NCBI RefSeq assembly: GCF_900447535.1
Contig: NZ_UFXX01000001.1
Coordinates: forward strand, 868,001 to 932,000
Reading direction: 5' to 3'
Length of the DNA: 64,000 nt
DNA from: Dermacoccus nishinomiyaensis
Lineage (GTDB): Bacteria; Actinomycetota; Actinomycetes; Actinomycetales; Dermatophilaceae
The position numbers and the translations under genes are program-made. Every line of letters starts with the position of its first letter. The first letter of the stretch is position 1. This document shows positions 20,164 to 32,959 of this stretch, piece by piece. A model generated the notes under the pieces. It did not search any database, was not told where the DNA came from, and saw only the letters and a program-made list of their open reading frames with translations.

Positions 20164-20203
20164 AGCGTGCGTCGTGTCGGTCGAACCGATCAGAACGCAC
20201 GCT
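20164..20203 (-). promoter_or_regulatory. Leader (pause/anti-antiterminator) hairpin
   Basis: AGCGTGCGT pairs with ACGCACGCT across 20164-20203, with an inner TCGGT/ACCGA stem. It overlaps the end of the leader peptide and abuts the terminator stem, as expected for the alternative structure of a ribosome-controlled attenuator. Confidence 0.65.
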
Positions 20204-20228
20204 GCGTGAGTACGAGAACCTGTGCCAT
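20190..20228 (-). CDS. ilvB leader peptide (12 aa)
   Basis: A 13-codon frame from ATG (20226-20228) to TGA reads MAQVLVLTQRAF. Four consecutive branched-chain codons (Val-Leu-Val-Leu) stand in front of the hairpins. By analogy with ilv leaders of other bacteria, including corynebacteria, ribosome stalling at these codons when charged Val/Leu tRNA is short would favour antitermination and expression of ilvBNC. No strong ribosome-binding site is seen, so it may be translated from a near-leaderless transcript. Confidence 0.75.
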   Translation of the reverse strand: MAQVLVLTQRAF

Positions 20229-20265
20229 GTCACATAGTTTTGTCGCGGGGTTACTCATGGGTCAA

Positions 20266-20291
20266 CATCGTGAGACGCGCATCTCACGATG
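20266..20291. promoter_or_regulatory. Palindrome upstream of the ilv leader
   Basis: CATCGTGAGA (20266-20275) and TCTCACGATG (20282-20291) form a perfect 10-bp inverted repeat with a six-base spacer. It is 32 nt past the stop of the SixA-like gene and about 40 nt before the ilv leader start. It could be that gene's terminator or an operator overlapping the ilv promoter; a TTGACC just downstream may be the -35 box. Confidence 0.5.
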
Positions 20292-20323
20292 CGGTCAGCG
20301 AAGGGCGGCGTTCGCTGGCGGCG

Positions 20324-20848
20324 TCAGCCCGCCGTCCCAGGGCGAGCGGTGGTGAGGCTCGCGCCGCCGGGCAGGAACGAGGTCCACGCTCCGGTGGTCT
20401 CGAGCACGGCAGCCGAGGCCGGCACGAATCCGCGCGTGACGACATCGATGTCCGCGCCCTCGCCGGCACACAGGTCATGGGCAAGCTGCGGCAAACCCGG
20501 CGCGTGGCCGACGACGATCGCGCTCGTCGCCTCGGGCGCCGTCGCGTCGAGTTCGTGGACGACGGCCAGCAGCGCCTGCGTGTCGGCTTCGTAGACGGCG
20601 GGCTCCATCGTGATGATGACGCCATGGCCCGTCTCGTCCTGGATGGCGGCCCACGTCTCGCGGGTGCGCAGCGCCGGCGAGCACACGACGACATCGCCGA
20701 GCCGCCCCTCGTTCTTGAGCCACCGGCCGACGGCGCGGGCCTCGCTCACGCCACCGTCACTGAGGTGGCGCGCTTCGTCACCGTCAGGGCCGGCCGGTTC
20801 GGCGGTGGCGTGACGAAGGAGTACGAGACGTCGGGTGGTTTCACTCAC
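20324..20848 (-). CDS. SixA-type histidine phosphatase family protein
   Basis: This 174-residue phosphatase has the RHG signature LLRHATAEP near the N-terminus, with the second catalytic His in VVGHAPGLPQ. The short length and DEARHLSDGG follow the SixA pattern. SixA proteins dephosphorylate phosphohistidine on phosphotransfer proteins; many actinobacterial homologues have no known target. It starts at a GTG. Confidence 0.88.
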   Translation of the reverse strand: MSETTRRLVLLRHATAEPAGPDGDEARHLSDGGVSEARAVGRWLKNEGRLGDVVVCSPALRTRETWAAIQDETGHGVIITMEPAVYEADTQALLAVVHELDATAPEATSAIVVGHAPGLPQLAHDLCAGEGADIDVVTRGFVPASAAVLETTGAWTSFLPGGASLTTARPGTAG

Positions 20849-21009
20849 CTGCTCATCTTCGTAGCCGCGTACGCCTCACGCCAAACGCGGCCACGCGGCC
20901 CGCATGAGGCCTCGACGCTCTGGCCGCCATCGTCGCTCGGCGTGGCCATCGACGATCGCATCGGCGTCGGCCGTTCGGCCTTCGGTCGGAGGTCCGTGCC
21001 GGACCGATC

Positions 21010-21792
21010 TCAGGCGGGGCTCGCCCAGACGACGAAGTTGTTGGTGTGGTGCTGCGCGTTGGCCCAGCCGCTCGAGGAGTCGCAGGTGACGAGTGCGAGG
21101 ACCGGGGCGGCGCTCGCGCCCCACACGCGCGAGTCGTTCTGCAGCGCGTTCTTGTCGACGCTGGCCTTCGAGGTGATGACGAAGTCCTTGTGCGTGCCGT
21201 CGGCGTAGGAGATCGTGACCCGGCCACCGACCGGGGCGCTCGACAGCTTGTAGAACACGTCGGGCCCGTTGTAGGTGACGTGGCCCGCGAGCACACTGAT
21301 GCCCGGCTTGCCCGGGGTCACACGCCCGTATCCGGTGAACTGCTGGATGACGCCGCTCGGCGGGTTCAGCACGCCCCCGTTGAGCCCGCCGGGCACGATG
21401 CTGTGATCGAGCCCGATGCTCGGGATCGAGATGTTGACCGCGGCGGACCTCGGAACCGCGACGCTCGCGCCACCGCTTCCTCCGCCGGGTTTGGAGACGC
21501 CGCTCGATGCGCTCGCACGCGGCGTGGCCGAGCCGCTGGGACGCCGGGCTGACGATGGGCCGCTGGTCTGAGGGGCCGGGGCAGCCGACGACGACGCGGC
21601 CGACGTGCTCGACGCTGCCGTGCCCGACGGCGAGGGCGCGGAGCTGGACGACGTGACCGAGACGGACGACGGCGATGTCGACGATGCTGAGACGGAGACG
21701 GATTTGTCCGAGCTTCCCCCACCGCTACCACACGCACTCAGACAGAGCGCGACCGAGACCGCGCCGACACACTTCCCCAAGGTGTTCTTCAT
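21010..21792 (-). CDS. Lipoprotein sortase (class F/E-like)
   Basis: This 260-residue protein has a signal with lipobox LSAC (lipidated Cys21), followed by about 90 residues of Ser/Thr/Pro/Ala stalk. The sortase barrel follows, from about NISIPSIGLDHSIVPGG to the end. The catalytic His is in AGHVTYNGPDVFYKL and the Cys in ALVTCDSSS. In the stretch after the Cys, where sortases carry the third catalytic residue Arg, the sequence is AQHHTNNFVVWA, without Arg. A paralogue at 22718 has the same feature. It should act on the outer face of the membrane. A surface protein gene lies just upstream. Confidence 0.85.
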   Translation of the reverse strand: MKNTLGKCVGAVSVALCLSACGSGGGSSDKSVSVSASSTSPSSVSVTSSSSAPSPSGTAASSTSAASSSAAPAPQTSGPSSARRPSGSATPRASASSGVSKPGGGSGGASVAVPRSAAVNISIPSIGLDHSIVPGGLNGGVLNPPSGVIQQFTGYGRVTPGKPGISVLAGHVTYNGPDVFYKLSSAPVGGRVTISYADGTHKDFVITSKASVDKNALQNDSRVWGASAAPVLALVTCDSSSGWANAQHHTNNFVVWASPA

Positions 21793-21875
21793 GGCGTCAG
21801 TCTAGGTCGCCCTGGACGCGGTGACGCCGGGATCCGTCGAGGACCCCGGCGTCACCGTGCATCGCGAGACGCTCG

Positions 21876-22559
21876 TCAGCGGCGCGCGCGACGCGCCACG
21901 ACGAGCCCGCCACCCGCGAGGGCGAGGGCGCCCAGGCCGGCCGCGGCAGCGGTGGTGTCGTTCTGGTTCGTGACGACGCGGTCCGTCTCGACCTTCGGGC
22001 CCTGACCCGTGGTGGTCGGGGCCGGCGTGGTGGGAGCCGGCTTCGTCGGCGCGGGCTTGGTCGGAGCCGGCTTCGTCGGCGCGGGCTTGGTCGGAGCCGG
22101 CTTCGTCGGGGCCGGCTTCGTCGGCACCGGCTGCGCGGTGGGCTTGCCTGCGGCGGACCAGTCGGTGACCGGAAGGACAGTGGGCAGGCCGGCACAGCTC
22201 GACGGAACGCGACCCGAGACGCTGAAGGAGGAACCGGTCGACGCAGCATGTGCCGTCACCGTGATCGCCTTGCCTGCGTAACCCCCGACGGCGTAAACGG
22301 TACGGCTCGCCGTGTAGGGCGAGACGTTCTTCGTCACGAGCGGCGTGAAGCCCGAAGCCGTGAACGTGACCTGCGACTCCGTCTTGTTCAGCGTGCGGTA
22401 GCCGAATGCGAAGTTCGGCTTGCCCTTGTCGCACCAGTAGGTCATCGACGTGTACTGCAGGTTACCGCTGATATGCGTCTCAGCCGCCTGCGATGCGCCT
22501 GCACCTGCGAAGGCGAGCGCGCCGACGCCGACCGCTGCGAGACCAGCAAACTTCTTCAT
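21876..22559 (-). CDS. PTKPA-repeat surface protein with C-terminal membrane anchor
   Basis: This 227-residue protein has a Sec signal peptide (MKKFAGLAAVGVGALAFAGA, cleavage near residue 26) and an extracellular domain of about 100 residues with Cys43 and Cys122. Next comes a proline-rich stalk of six PTKPA units plus PTTPA (146-180) and a C-terminal hydrophobic helix (about 206-222) ending in ARRARR. The organisation is that of a cell-wall protein, but there is no LPxTG or LAxTG before the helix; the only similar string is LPVTD at 129-133, ahead of the stalk. It is encoded between two sortase genes and may be their substrate or partner. Family unknown. Confidence 0.85.
   Translation of the reverse strand: MKKFAGLAAVGVGALAFAGAGASQAAETHISGNLQYTSMTYWCDKGKPNFAFGYRTLNKTESQVTFTASGFTPLVTKNVSPYTASRTVYAVGGYAGKAITVTAHAASTGSSFSVSGRVPSSCAGLPTVLPVTDWSAAGKPTAQPVPTKPAPTKPAPTKPAPTKPAPTKPAPTKPAPTTPAPTTTGQGPKVETDRVVTNQNDTTAAAAGLGALALAGGGLVVARRARR
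22020..22124. repeat. 15/30-bp tandem repeat encoding the PTKPA stalk
   Basis: Seven 15-bp units encode PTKPA six times and PTTPA once. Adjacent units differ at synonymous positions in an alternating pattern, giving a 30-bp higher-order period. Such arrays change copy number by slippage. Confidence 0.85.
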
Positions 22560-22644
22560 GATGGCACCTTTCGAGATTTCCTTTGGACTCGGCGGTGCGT
22601 CATGCTCTGCGCGGCCCCCGCAGGGATCGCGGTGAACGCTGACC

Positions 22645-22683
22645 CCTCCCCGCCTGTGATTCAGCTAAGCACAGGCTGGGAGG
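22645..22683 (-). terminator. Terminator downstream of the Tat sortase gene
   Basis: CCTCCCCGCCTGTG (22645-22658) pairs with CACAGGCTGGGAGG (22670-22683) with one mismatch and an 11-base loop, 34 nt past the sortase stop. Confidence 0.7.
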
Positions 22684-22717
22684 ATTGTCAGTGGTACTGC
22701 GCAGTAATGCAGATGAA

Positions 22718-23302
22718 TCATCCGGAAACGGGTTTCGTCCACACGACGAAGTTGTTGAGGTGGTGCTGGCCGACGAGCTTGGATTCGGCGTCGCACGTGA
22801 TGAGCACGAGGCTGGGTGTGCTCGAGGAGCCCCACACGCTCTGATCGGTGCGTAGGGCCTGCTTGTCGACCGACTTCTCCCGCACCACGACGAACTTCTT
22901 CGACGAACCATCGGCGAACACGACGCTGAGCTGATCGCCGACCTTGACCTTCTCGAGGTTGGCGAACACGTCGGGGCCGTCATAGGTGACGTGCCCGGCG
23001 ATGACCGAGATGCCGTTCTGGCCCGGGCTGACGGTGGCGTTGTACCACTGCGTCACGCCGGGGGGCGGCGAGATCTCGCCGTCGTCCGTGAGACCCATGC
23101 CCGTGAGCTTGCGGTCGAAATCAATCGACGGGATCGTCAGCTTCACCGGCACGCTGCCGCCGCCCTTCGACGCCTTCGCGGTCGGCGCCACGGACGTCGT
23201 GGGCACTGAAGCCGTATGGTCCGACGACGAGCCGCCCGATGAGCACGCCGTGGCGCCGAACAGCGCGGCGCCGACTACCGTCAGAAATCCTCGACGATCC
23301 AT
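22718..23302 (-). CDS. Tat-exported lipoprotein sortase (class F/E-like)
   Basis: This 194-residue protein begins MDRRGFLTVVGAALFGATAC: a twin-arginine signal (RRGFL) combined with a lipobox (Cys20). The sortase barrel has the His in AGHVTYDGPDVFANLE and the Cys in VLITCDAES, followed by GQHHLNNFVVWT, where Leu stands in place of the expected Arg. The start at 23302 is favoured by GAAGGGAC seven bases upstream; a GTG at 23323 is also open. It is clearly paralogous to the sortase at 21010 but shorter, lacking the long Ser/Thr stalk. It is expressed ahead of the surface protein. Confidence 0.85.
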   Translation of the reverse strand: MDRRGFLTVVGAALFGATACSSGGSSSDHTASVPTTSVAPTAKASKGGGSVPVKLTIPSIDFDRKLTGMGLTDDGEISPPPGVTQWYNATVSPGQNGISVIAGHVTYDGPDVFANLEKVKVGDQLSVVFADGSSKKFVVVREKSVDKQALRTDQSVWGSSSTPSLVLITCDAESKLVGQHHLNNFVVWTKPVSG

Positions 23303-23337
23303 GGGCGTCCCTTCGTCCGTCACATGCCCGCTCGCGC

Positions 23338-24849
23338 TCAGGCCTGTCCGAGCTGGGTCAGGATGATCGTACGGGCCTTGGCCGCGTCGGCCTGGCCCTT
23401 CATCTCTTTCATCACCTGGCCGATGAGCGCGCCGGCGGCCTGCACCTTGCCGTCACGCACCTTCTGCGCGACGTCCGGGTTGGCGTCGATGACCTTGGCG
23501 ACTGCGGCCTCGAGCGCGCCGTCGTCCTGCACGAGTTCGAGGCCGCGGGCATCGGCCACCTGGGTCGGCTGGCCCTCGCCGGCGAGCACGCCCTCGAGCG
23601 TCTGACGGGCCATCGAGTCGTTGAGGCGCCCCGACGTCACGAGTCCGTCGAGCTCGGCGATCGTCGCCGGCGTCACGTTGCGCTCAGTGGCGAACTCGAC
23701 GAACGGCAGGCCGGCCTTGTTGGCCAGGCGGGCGATCTCGCCCGTCCACCACTTGCGGGCACCGGCCGGCGTCGCGCCGGCAGCGATCGTCTCCTCGATC
23801 GTCTCGACGGCGCCGGCGTTGTAGACGTCGCGCATCTCGAGGTCGGAGAAACCCCACTCGCCCTGCAGACGCTTGCGGCGCTCCGCGGGCGGTTCGGGCA
23901 GCGTCGCGCGCAGCTCCTCGACCCATTCGCGGCTCGGCGCGACGGGGACGAGGTCGGGCTCGGGGAAGTAGCGGTAGTCGTCGGCGTCCGACTTCGGGCG
24001 CCCGGAGGTCGTGACGCCCGTGTCCTCGTGCCAGTGGCGCGTCTCCTGCAGGATGGAGCCACCGTCGTCGAGGATGGCGGCCTGGCGCGTGATCTCGTAG
24101 CGCACCGCGCGCTCGACGGAACGCAACGAGTTGACGTTCTTCGTCTCCGTGCGGGTGCCGAACTCGTCGGCGCCCTTGCGCATGAGCGAGACGTTGGCGT
24201 CGCACCGCATCGATCCCTGCTCCATGCGGGCGTCCGAGACGTCGAGGGCGCGCATCAGCTCACGGATCGCGGCGACGTACGCCTTTGCGATCTCGGGCGC
24301 GCGCTCCCCCGCTCCGACGAGCGGCTTCGTCACGATCTCGATGAGCGGGATGCCCGCGCGGTTGTAGTCGAGCAGCGAGTGGTCGGCGCCCTGGATGCGA
24401 CCGGTCGCACCACCGACGTGCAGCGACTTGCCCGTGTCCTCCTCCATGTGCGCGCGCTCGATCTCGACGCGCCACGGGGTGCCGTCCTCGAGCTCCACGT
24501 CGAGGTAGCCGTCGAACGCGATCGGCTCGTCGTACTGCGACGTCTGGAAGTTCTTCGGCATGTCCGGGTAGAAGTAGTTCTTCCGGGCGAAGCGGCACCA
24601 CTCGGCGATCTCGCAGTTGAGCGCGAGACCGATGCGGATGGCCGACTCGACGCCCTTGGCGTTCACGACAGGCAGCGCGCCCGGCAGACCGAGGCAGACG
24701 GGGCACGTCTGCGTGTTGGGCTCGGCGCCGAACTCGGTGGCGCAGCCGCAGAACATCTTCGTGTTCGTGTTCAGCTCGACGTGCACCTCGAACCCCATGA
24801 CGGGGTCGTACGTCGCGAGGGCCTCGTCGTAGTCGAGGACGGCGTCCAT
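23338..24849 (-). CDS. gatB: Asp-tRNA(Asn)/Glu-tRNA(Gln) amidotransferase subunit B
   Basis: This 503-residue subunit binds mischarged tRNA and carries out the kinase-like activation step. It begins [19 protein letters not shown] and contains [10 protein letters not shown], the zinc-type cysteines CGCATEFG...CPVCLGLPG, and the C-terminal YqeY-like tail domain. The frame extends upstream beyond the ATG at 24847-24849, but the gatA stop overlaps here (TGATG), fixing the start. Confidence 0.98.
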   Translation of the reverse strand: MDAVLDYDEALATYDPVMGFEVHVELNTNTKMFCGCATEFGAEPNTQTCPVCLGLPGALPVVNAKGVESAIRIGLALNCEIAEWCRFARKNYFYPDMPKNFQTSQYDEPIAFDGYLDVELEDGTPWRVEIERAHMEEDTGKSLHVGGATGRIQGADHSLLDYNRAGIPLIEIVTKPLVGAGERAPEIAKAYVAAIRELMRALDVSDARMEQGSMRCDANVSLMRKGADEFGTRTETKNVNSLRSVERAVRYEITRQAAILDDGGSILQETRHWHEDTGVTTSGRPKSDADDYRYFPEPDLVPVAPSREWVEELRATLPEPPAERRKRLQGEWGFSDLEMRDVYNAGAVETIEETIAAGATPAGARKWWTGEIARLANKAGLPFVEFATERNVTPATIAELDGLVTSGRLNDSMARQTLEGVLAGEGQPTQVADARGLELVQDDGALEAAVAKVIDANPDVAQKVRDGKVQAAGALIGQVMKEMKGQADAAKARTIILTQLGQA

Positions 24850-26399
24850 CAGTTGTTCTCCTTCAGTGCCGGAGCCTTCGCGAGCAGCGGCCCGCCCCAG
24901 GTCTTCTCGAGTGCCTTCTCCAGCGCGGCCCCGACCTCGTACATGCGCTCGTCCTTCGTCGCGGGTGCGAGGATCTGGAAGCCGACGGGAAGCCCGTCGT
25001 CCGACAGACCGGCGGGCAGCGACATGCCGGGCAGACCGGCGAGGTTGGCGGGGATCGTCGCGACGTCGTTGAGGTACATCGCCATCGGGTCCTCGAGCTT
25101 CTCGCCGAGCTTGAACGCCGTCGTCGGGCACGTCGGGCTGACGAGGACGTCGGCCGTCTCGAACGCCTTGGCGAAGTCGCGTGCGATGAGCGTGCGCACC
25201 TTCTGCGCCTGGCCGTAGTAGGCGTCGTAGTAACCGCTCGAGAGGGCATACGTACCGAGGATGATGCGTCGCTTCACCTCGCTGCCGAAGCCCGCGTCAC
25301 GGCTGGCGGCCATGACCTGCTCGGCCGACGGAGCCTCGACGCCCTCGGGCGAGACGCGCAGGCCGTAGCGCATGGCGTCGAACTTCGCGAGGTTGGAGCT
25401 GACCTCCGACGGCATGACGAGGTAGTAGGCGGCGAGCGCCTGTTCGAAGCTCGGGCACGAGACGGTCACGACCTCGGCGCCGGCGTCGACGAGGGCCGTA
25501 ACGGCCTCGTCGAAGCGCGCCTTGACACCGCTCTGATAACCCTCACCGTCGAGCTGCTCGATGATGCCGATCTTCATGCCGGAGACGTCGCCGCGCTTCG
25601 CCGCCTCGACGACGGGCGGGACGGGGGCGTCGATCGACGTCGAGTCCATCCCGTCGTGCCCGCCCATGACGTCGTGCAGCAGCGCGGCGTCGAGGACGGA
25701 ACGGGTGCACGGGCCGGCCTGGTCGAGCGAGCTCGCCATGGCGATGAGGCCGTAACGGCTGATGCCGCCGTACGTCGGCTTCGTGCCGACGGTGCCGGTG
25801 ACGGACGCGGGCTGACGGATCGAGCCGCCCGTGTCGGTGCCGACCGCAAGGGGCGCCTCGAAAGCCGCGACGGCGGCGGCCGAACCGCCACCGGAGCCGC
25901 CCGGGATGCGCTCGAGATCCCACGGGTTGTGCGTCGGACCGTAGGCGCTGTGCTCGGTCGAGGAACCCATCGCGAACTCGTCCATGTTCGTCTTGCCGAG
26001 GATCGGCATGCCGGCAGCGCGCAGCTTCGTGACGATCGTTGCGTCGTACGGCGGGATCCAGCCCTCGAGCATCTTCGAACCGGCCGTCGTCGGCTGGCCC
26101 TTCGTCGTCACGACGTCCTTGACGGCGACGGGGACACCGGCGAGGGGGTGCAGCGTCTTGCCGGCGGCGCGGTCGGCGTCGACCTGCGCGGCCGTGGCGA
26201 GCGCCTCCTCGGCGTTGACGCGGAGGAAGGCGTGGACGTCACCGTCGACCGCCGCGATGCGGTCGAGGTGGGCCTGCGTCAGCTCGACGGAGGTGAGGCT
26301 GCCGTCGGCGAGCTTGCTCGCCATCTCGGCGGCGCTGAGGCGGATGATGTCGGTCACGGTCGAACCCTTGCTCGTCTCGTCGGTCGTGTCAGCACTCAT
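24849..26399 (-). CDS. gatA: Asp-tRNA(Asn)/Glu-tRNA(Gln) amidotransferase subunit A
   Basis: This 516-residue amidase subunit releases ammonia from glutamine. The Ser-cisSer-Lys triad is visible: Lys in [14 protein letters not shown], and the two Ser in [12 protein letters not shown] and [13 protein letters not shown]. It lies between gatC (3 nt gap) and gatB (1 nt overlap). About 15 residues precede the usual start, and a GTG at codon 15 (before TDIIRL) is an alternative. Confidence 0.98.
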   Translation of the reverse strand: MSADTTDETSKGSTVTDIIRLSAAEMASKLADGSLTSVELTQAHLDRIAAVDGDVHAFLRVNAEEALATAAQVDADRAAGKTLHPLAGVPVAVKDVVTTKGQPTTAGSKMLEGWIPPYDATIVTKLRAAGMPILGKTNMDEFAMGSSTEHSAYGPTHNPWDLERIPGGSGGGSAAAVAAFEAPLAVGTDTGGSIRQPASVTGTVGTKPTYGGISRYGLIAMASSLDQAGPCTRSVLDAALLHDVMGGHDGMDSTSIDAPVPPVVEAAKRGDVSGMKIGIIEQLDGEGYQSGVKARFDEAVTALVDAGAEVVTVSCPSFEQALAAYYLVMPSEVSSNLAKFDAMRYGLRVSPEGVEAPSAEQVMAASRDAGFGSEVKRRIILGTYALSSGYYDAYYGQAQKVRTLIARDFAKAFETADVLVSPTCPTTAFKLGEKLEDPMAMYLNDVATIPANLAGLPGMSLPAGLSDDGLPVGFQILAPATKDERMYEVGAALEKALEKTWGGPLLAKAPALKENN

Positions 26400-26402
26400 G
26401 GA

Positions 26403-26699
26403 TCAGTCCTCGCTGAGGATGCGCGGCACCGCGAAGCGCTGCTGCTCGCTCGCCGGGGCCATCGCGAGCGCCTCCTCGGCGCTCAACGACGCTCGCACCT
26501 CGTCAGCACGCGTCACGTTCGTCAGGGGCAGCGGGTGCGACATCGGCGGGATGTCATCGGCCGCGACCTCGCTGACGCTGGCCACGAAGCCGACGATCGA
26601 GTCGAGCTGGCCGGCGAACGTCTCCAGTTCGTCGTCCGAGAGCTGGATGCGGGCCAGGCCGGCGACGTGCGCCACCTCATCGCGGGAGAGAGAAGACAT
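26403..26699 (-). CDS. gatC: Asp-tRNA(Asn)/Glu-tRNA(Gln) amidotransferase subunit C
   Basis: This 98-residue subunit stabilises GatA. It starts MSSLSRDEVAHVAGLARIQL and contains LDSIVGFV and DDIPPMSHPLPL, the usual GatC blocks. The ATG at 26697-26699 is preferred over one three codons upstream because AGGAT stands at the right distance. It is first in gatCAB. Confidence 0.97.
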   Translation of the reverse strand: MSSLSRDEVAHVAGLARIQLSDDELETFAGQLDSIVGFVASVSEVAADDIPPMSHPLPLTNVTRADEVRASLSAEEALAMAPASEQQRFAVPRILSED

Positions 26700-26746
26700 G
26701 GGCGTCATCCTATGTGGTGTGTGGATCGGCGTGCTCGGGTGGGCAC

Positions 26747-30453
<3,707 letters not shown>

Positions 30454-30460
30454 GGCCTAC

Positions 30461-31615
30461 TCACTCGCCCCCGACGCTCGGGGAACCGTCAGAGCTTGTC
30501 GTCGAATCTCCCACCGTAACAACAGAACTCGACTGACGCGGCGCACGTGACGTAGCGGTGATCGTCGCCGACCCGACGACGCGCGTGCCCTCGTACAGCA
30601 CGACCGACTGCCCCGGCGCCACGCCGCGTGTGCGCGCGTCGAGCCGCACGACGACGCGGTCATCGTCAGCGGTCACGGTCGCAGGAAACTCCTCGCCGTG
30701 CGCCCGAAGCTGCGCGCCGAGCCGCACCTCACCGACGGGCGGCGGGCCGGGCCAGCGGGCGTGCGAGCCTTCGATGACGTCGACGCCGAGCAGATCGGCC
30801 GTTCCGACGACGACGGTGTTCGTCTTCGGCTGGACGTCGACGACGTACCGCTTCGCGTGGTCGTCGCGCGGCACCTTGAGTCCGAGCCCGCGACGCTGAC
30901 CGACGGTGTACGCGTACGCGCCCTCGTGCCGGCCGACGACCTCACCGTCGGTGTCGACGATGTCGCCGGGCTTCTCACCGAGCCGCTTCGTCAGCCACGC
31001 CTTGGTGTCGCCGTCGGCGATGAAGCAGATGTCGTGGCTGTCGGGCTTGTTCGCCACGTAGAAGCCCTTGGCCGCGGCCTCCTCACGAATCTGCGGCTTC
31101 GTCGTGTCGCCGAGCGGGAAGAACGAGTGCGCGAGCTGCTCGGCGTCGAGCACCCCGAGGACGTACGACTGGTCCTTCGCCATGTCGACGGCCCGATGCA
31201 GCTCCTTGCCGTTCGGGCCCTCGACGATCTGCGCATAGTGACCGGTCGCGACGGCGTCGAAACCGAGCGCGAGCGCCTTGTCGAGCAGCGCCGCGAACTT
31301 GATCTTCTCGTTGCAGCGCAGACACGGGTTGGGGGTACGTCCGGCTTCGTACTCGGCGACGAAATCCTCGACGACATCGGCCTTGAACCGCTCGGCCATG
31401 TCCCACACGTAGAACGGGATGCCGAGGCGATCAGCGACGCGGCGCGCGTCACCGGCGTCCTCGATCGTGCAGCAGCCGCGAGCGCTCTCGCGCAGCGTGG
31501 CAGCGGACTGGGACAACGCGAGGTGGACCCCGACGACGTCGTGGCCCGCCTCGAGCATGCGCGAGGCGGCCACGGCGGAATCGACTCCACCGCTCATCGC
31601 GGCGACGACGCGCAT
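30461..31615 (-). CDS. mnmA: tRNA-specific 2-thiouridylase
   Basis: This 384-residue enzyme 2-thiolates U34 of Lys, Glu and Gln tRNAs. The PP-loop [13 protein letters not shown] is at the start, the catalytic cysteines are in [14 protein letters not shown] and [12 protein letters not shown], and the tRNA-binding GHYAQI block is present. The start ATG (31613-31615) overlaps the stop of the cysteine desulfurase (TGATG), which supplies the sulfur. The last 25 or so residues form a Ser/Thr/Gly-rich tail beyond the usual end. Confidence 0.97.
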   Translation of the reverse strand: MRVVAAMSGGVDSAVAASRMLEAGHDVVGVHLALSQSAATLRESARGCCTIEDAGDARRVADRLGIPFYVWDMAERFKADVVEDFVAEYEAGRTPNPCLRCNEKIKFAALLDKALALGFDAVATGHYAQIVEGPNGKELHRAVDMAKDQSYVLGVLDAEQLAHSFFPLGDTTKPQIREEAAAKGFYVANKPDSHDICFIADGDTKAWLTKRLGEKPGDIVDTDGEVVGRHEGAYAYTVGQRRGLGLKVPRDDHAKRYVVDVQPKTNTVVVGTADLLGVDVIEGSHARWPGPPPVGEVRLGAQLRAHGEEFPATVTADDDRVVVRLDARTRGVAPGQSVVLYEGTRVVGSATITATSRAPRQSSSVVTVGDSTTSSDGSPSVGGE

Positions 31616-32823
31616 CACGACACCTTCCTGGTAGCTTCCTGGGCTCTGCGGGCGCGTTCGGCGACGGCCGGCAGCGCCTCCAGAAAGGCGTCAACGTCGG
31701 CCTGCGTCGAGGTATGCCCGAGGGTGAGGCGCAATGCGCCGCGCGCTCGTTCCTCGGGGATGCCCATGGCGAGCAGGACGTGGCTGGGACGCGGCACGCC
31801 GGCCTGGCACGCCGAGCCCGTCGAGCACTCGACGCCCGCGGCGTCGAGCAGGTAGAGCATCGAGTCGCCGTCACAACCGGGAACACGCAGGTGGGCGTTG
31901 CCGGGGAGCCGTGACGTGCTGTCGCCGCGCGTCCAGGCGCCGCTGATCTCGATACCGAGGTCGAGCGCGAGGGCGCCGTCGATGAGGGCGTCACGCAGGC
32001 CGACGAGACGCACGGCCTCATCTTCGCGTGCGGCACAGGCGAGTTCGACGGCGATGGCCAAGCCCCGGATGCCGGCGACGTCGAGCGTTCCGCTACGCAC
32101 CTGACGCTCCTGGCCGCCGCCGTGGGTCAGCGGGTCGAGCTTCGCGTCGCGGGCGAGCAGCAGCGCTCCGACGCCTTGTGGCCCGCCGAGCTTGTGGCCG
32201 GTGAGCGCGAGCATCGTCGTGTTCGATGCGGCGAAGTCGACGTCGACGTGGCCGATCGCCTGCACCGCGTCGGTGTGGAACGGGATCGCGAACTCCGCGC
32301 AGACGGCACCGATCTCGGCGATGGGCTGCACGGTGCCGACCTCGTTGTTCGCCCACATGACGCTGACGAGCGCGACGGTCTGCGGCCCACCGTCAGCCTC
32401 GATCGCGGCACGGACGGCTGCTGCCGTGATGACACCGTCGCTCGTGGGTTCGACCCAGGTGACGGCCGCACCCTCGTGCGCGACGAGCGCCTCGACGGCG
32501 TCGAGGACGGCGTGGTGCTCGATGCCACTGACGACGAGCCGGCGCCGCGCGTCATCGATGCGGCGCGTCGCGCGGTAGGTGCCCTTGATGGCCATGTTGT
32601 CGCTCTCGGTGCCGCCGGAGGTGAAGATGACCTCCGACGGACGCGCCCCCAGAGCCGCTGCGATCCGCTCGCGCGACTCCTCGACGACGCCGCGCGCATT
32701 GCGGCCACTCGTATGCAGGCTGGACGCATTGCCCACGATTGCCATCTGTTTCGCCATCGCGTCGATCACCTCGGGGTGGATCGGCGAGGTGGCAGCATGG
32801 TCGAGATACACGCGATTCGGCAC
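31615..32823 (-). CDS. Cysteine desulfurase (IscS/NifS family)
   Basis: This 402-residue PLP enzyme takes sulfur from cysteine. It begins [19 protein letters not shown]. The PLP Lys is in [11 protein letters not shown], and the active-site Cys is in [10 protein letters not shown], on the type of loop found in class I desulfurases. It is coupled to mnmA, so its main role here is probably sulfur supply for tRNA thiolation, with iron-sulfur assembly possible. It is divergent from the GNAT gene. Confidence 0.95.
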   Translation of the reverse strand: MPNRVYLDHAATSPIHPEVIDAMAKQMAIVGNASSLHTSGRNARGVVEESRERIAAALGARPSEVIFTSGGTESDNMAIKGTYRATRRIDDARRRLVVSGIEHHAVLDAVEALVAHEGAAVTWVEPTSDGVITAAAVRAAIEADGGPQTVALVSVMWANNEVGTVQPIAEIGAVCAEFAIPFHTDAVQAIGHVDVDFAASNTTMLALTGHKLGGPQGVGALLLARDAKLDPLTHGGGQERQVRSGTLDVAGIRGLAIAVELACAAREDEAVRLVGLRDALIDGALALDLGIEISGAWTRGDSTSRLPGNAHLRVPGCDGDSMLYLLDAAGVECSTGSACQAGVPRPSHVLLAMGIPEERARGALRLTLGHTSTQADVDAFLEALPAVAERARRAQEATRKVS

Positions 32824-32959
32824 CCGCCAAGCTTAGTCCCGCCCGCCGACAGCGCCATGTCGCGCCCGATGAGCCTGGTGAACGCCTGGCGCGCAGGCCC
32901 GGTGTGGTCCCTGGAAATTCGGATGCATGCGGCGGACCTCACGGGTCACACTGACGGCG

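Noticed and set aside
22020-22124. CRISPR-like array
   Set aside because: The units are contiguous, lie within a coding frame and have no spacers; they encode a proline-rich stalk.
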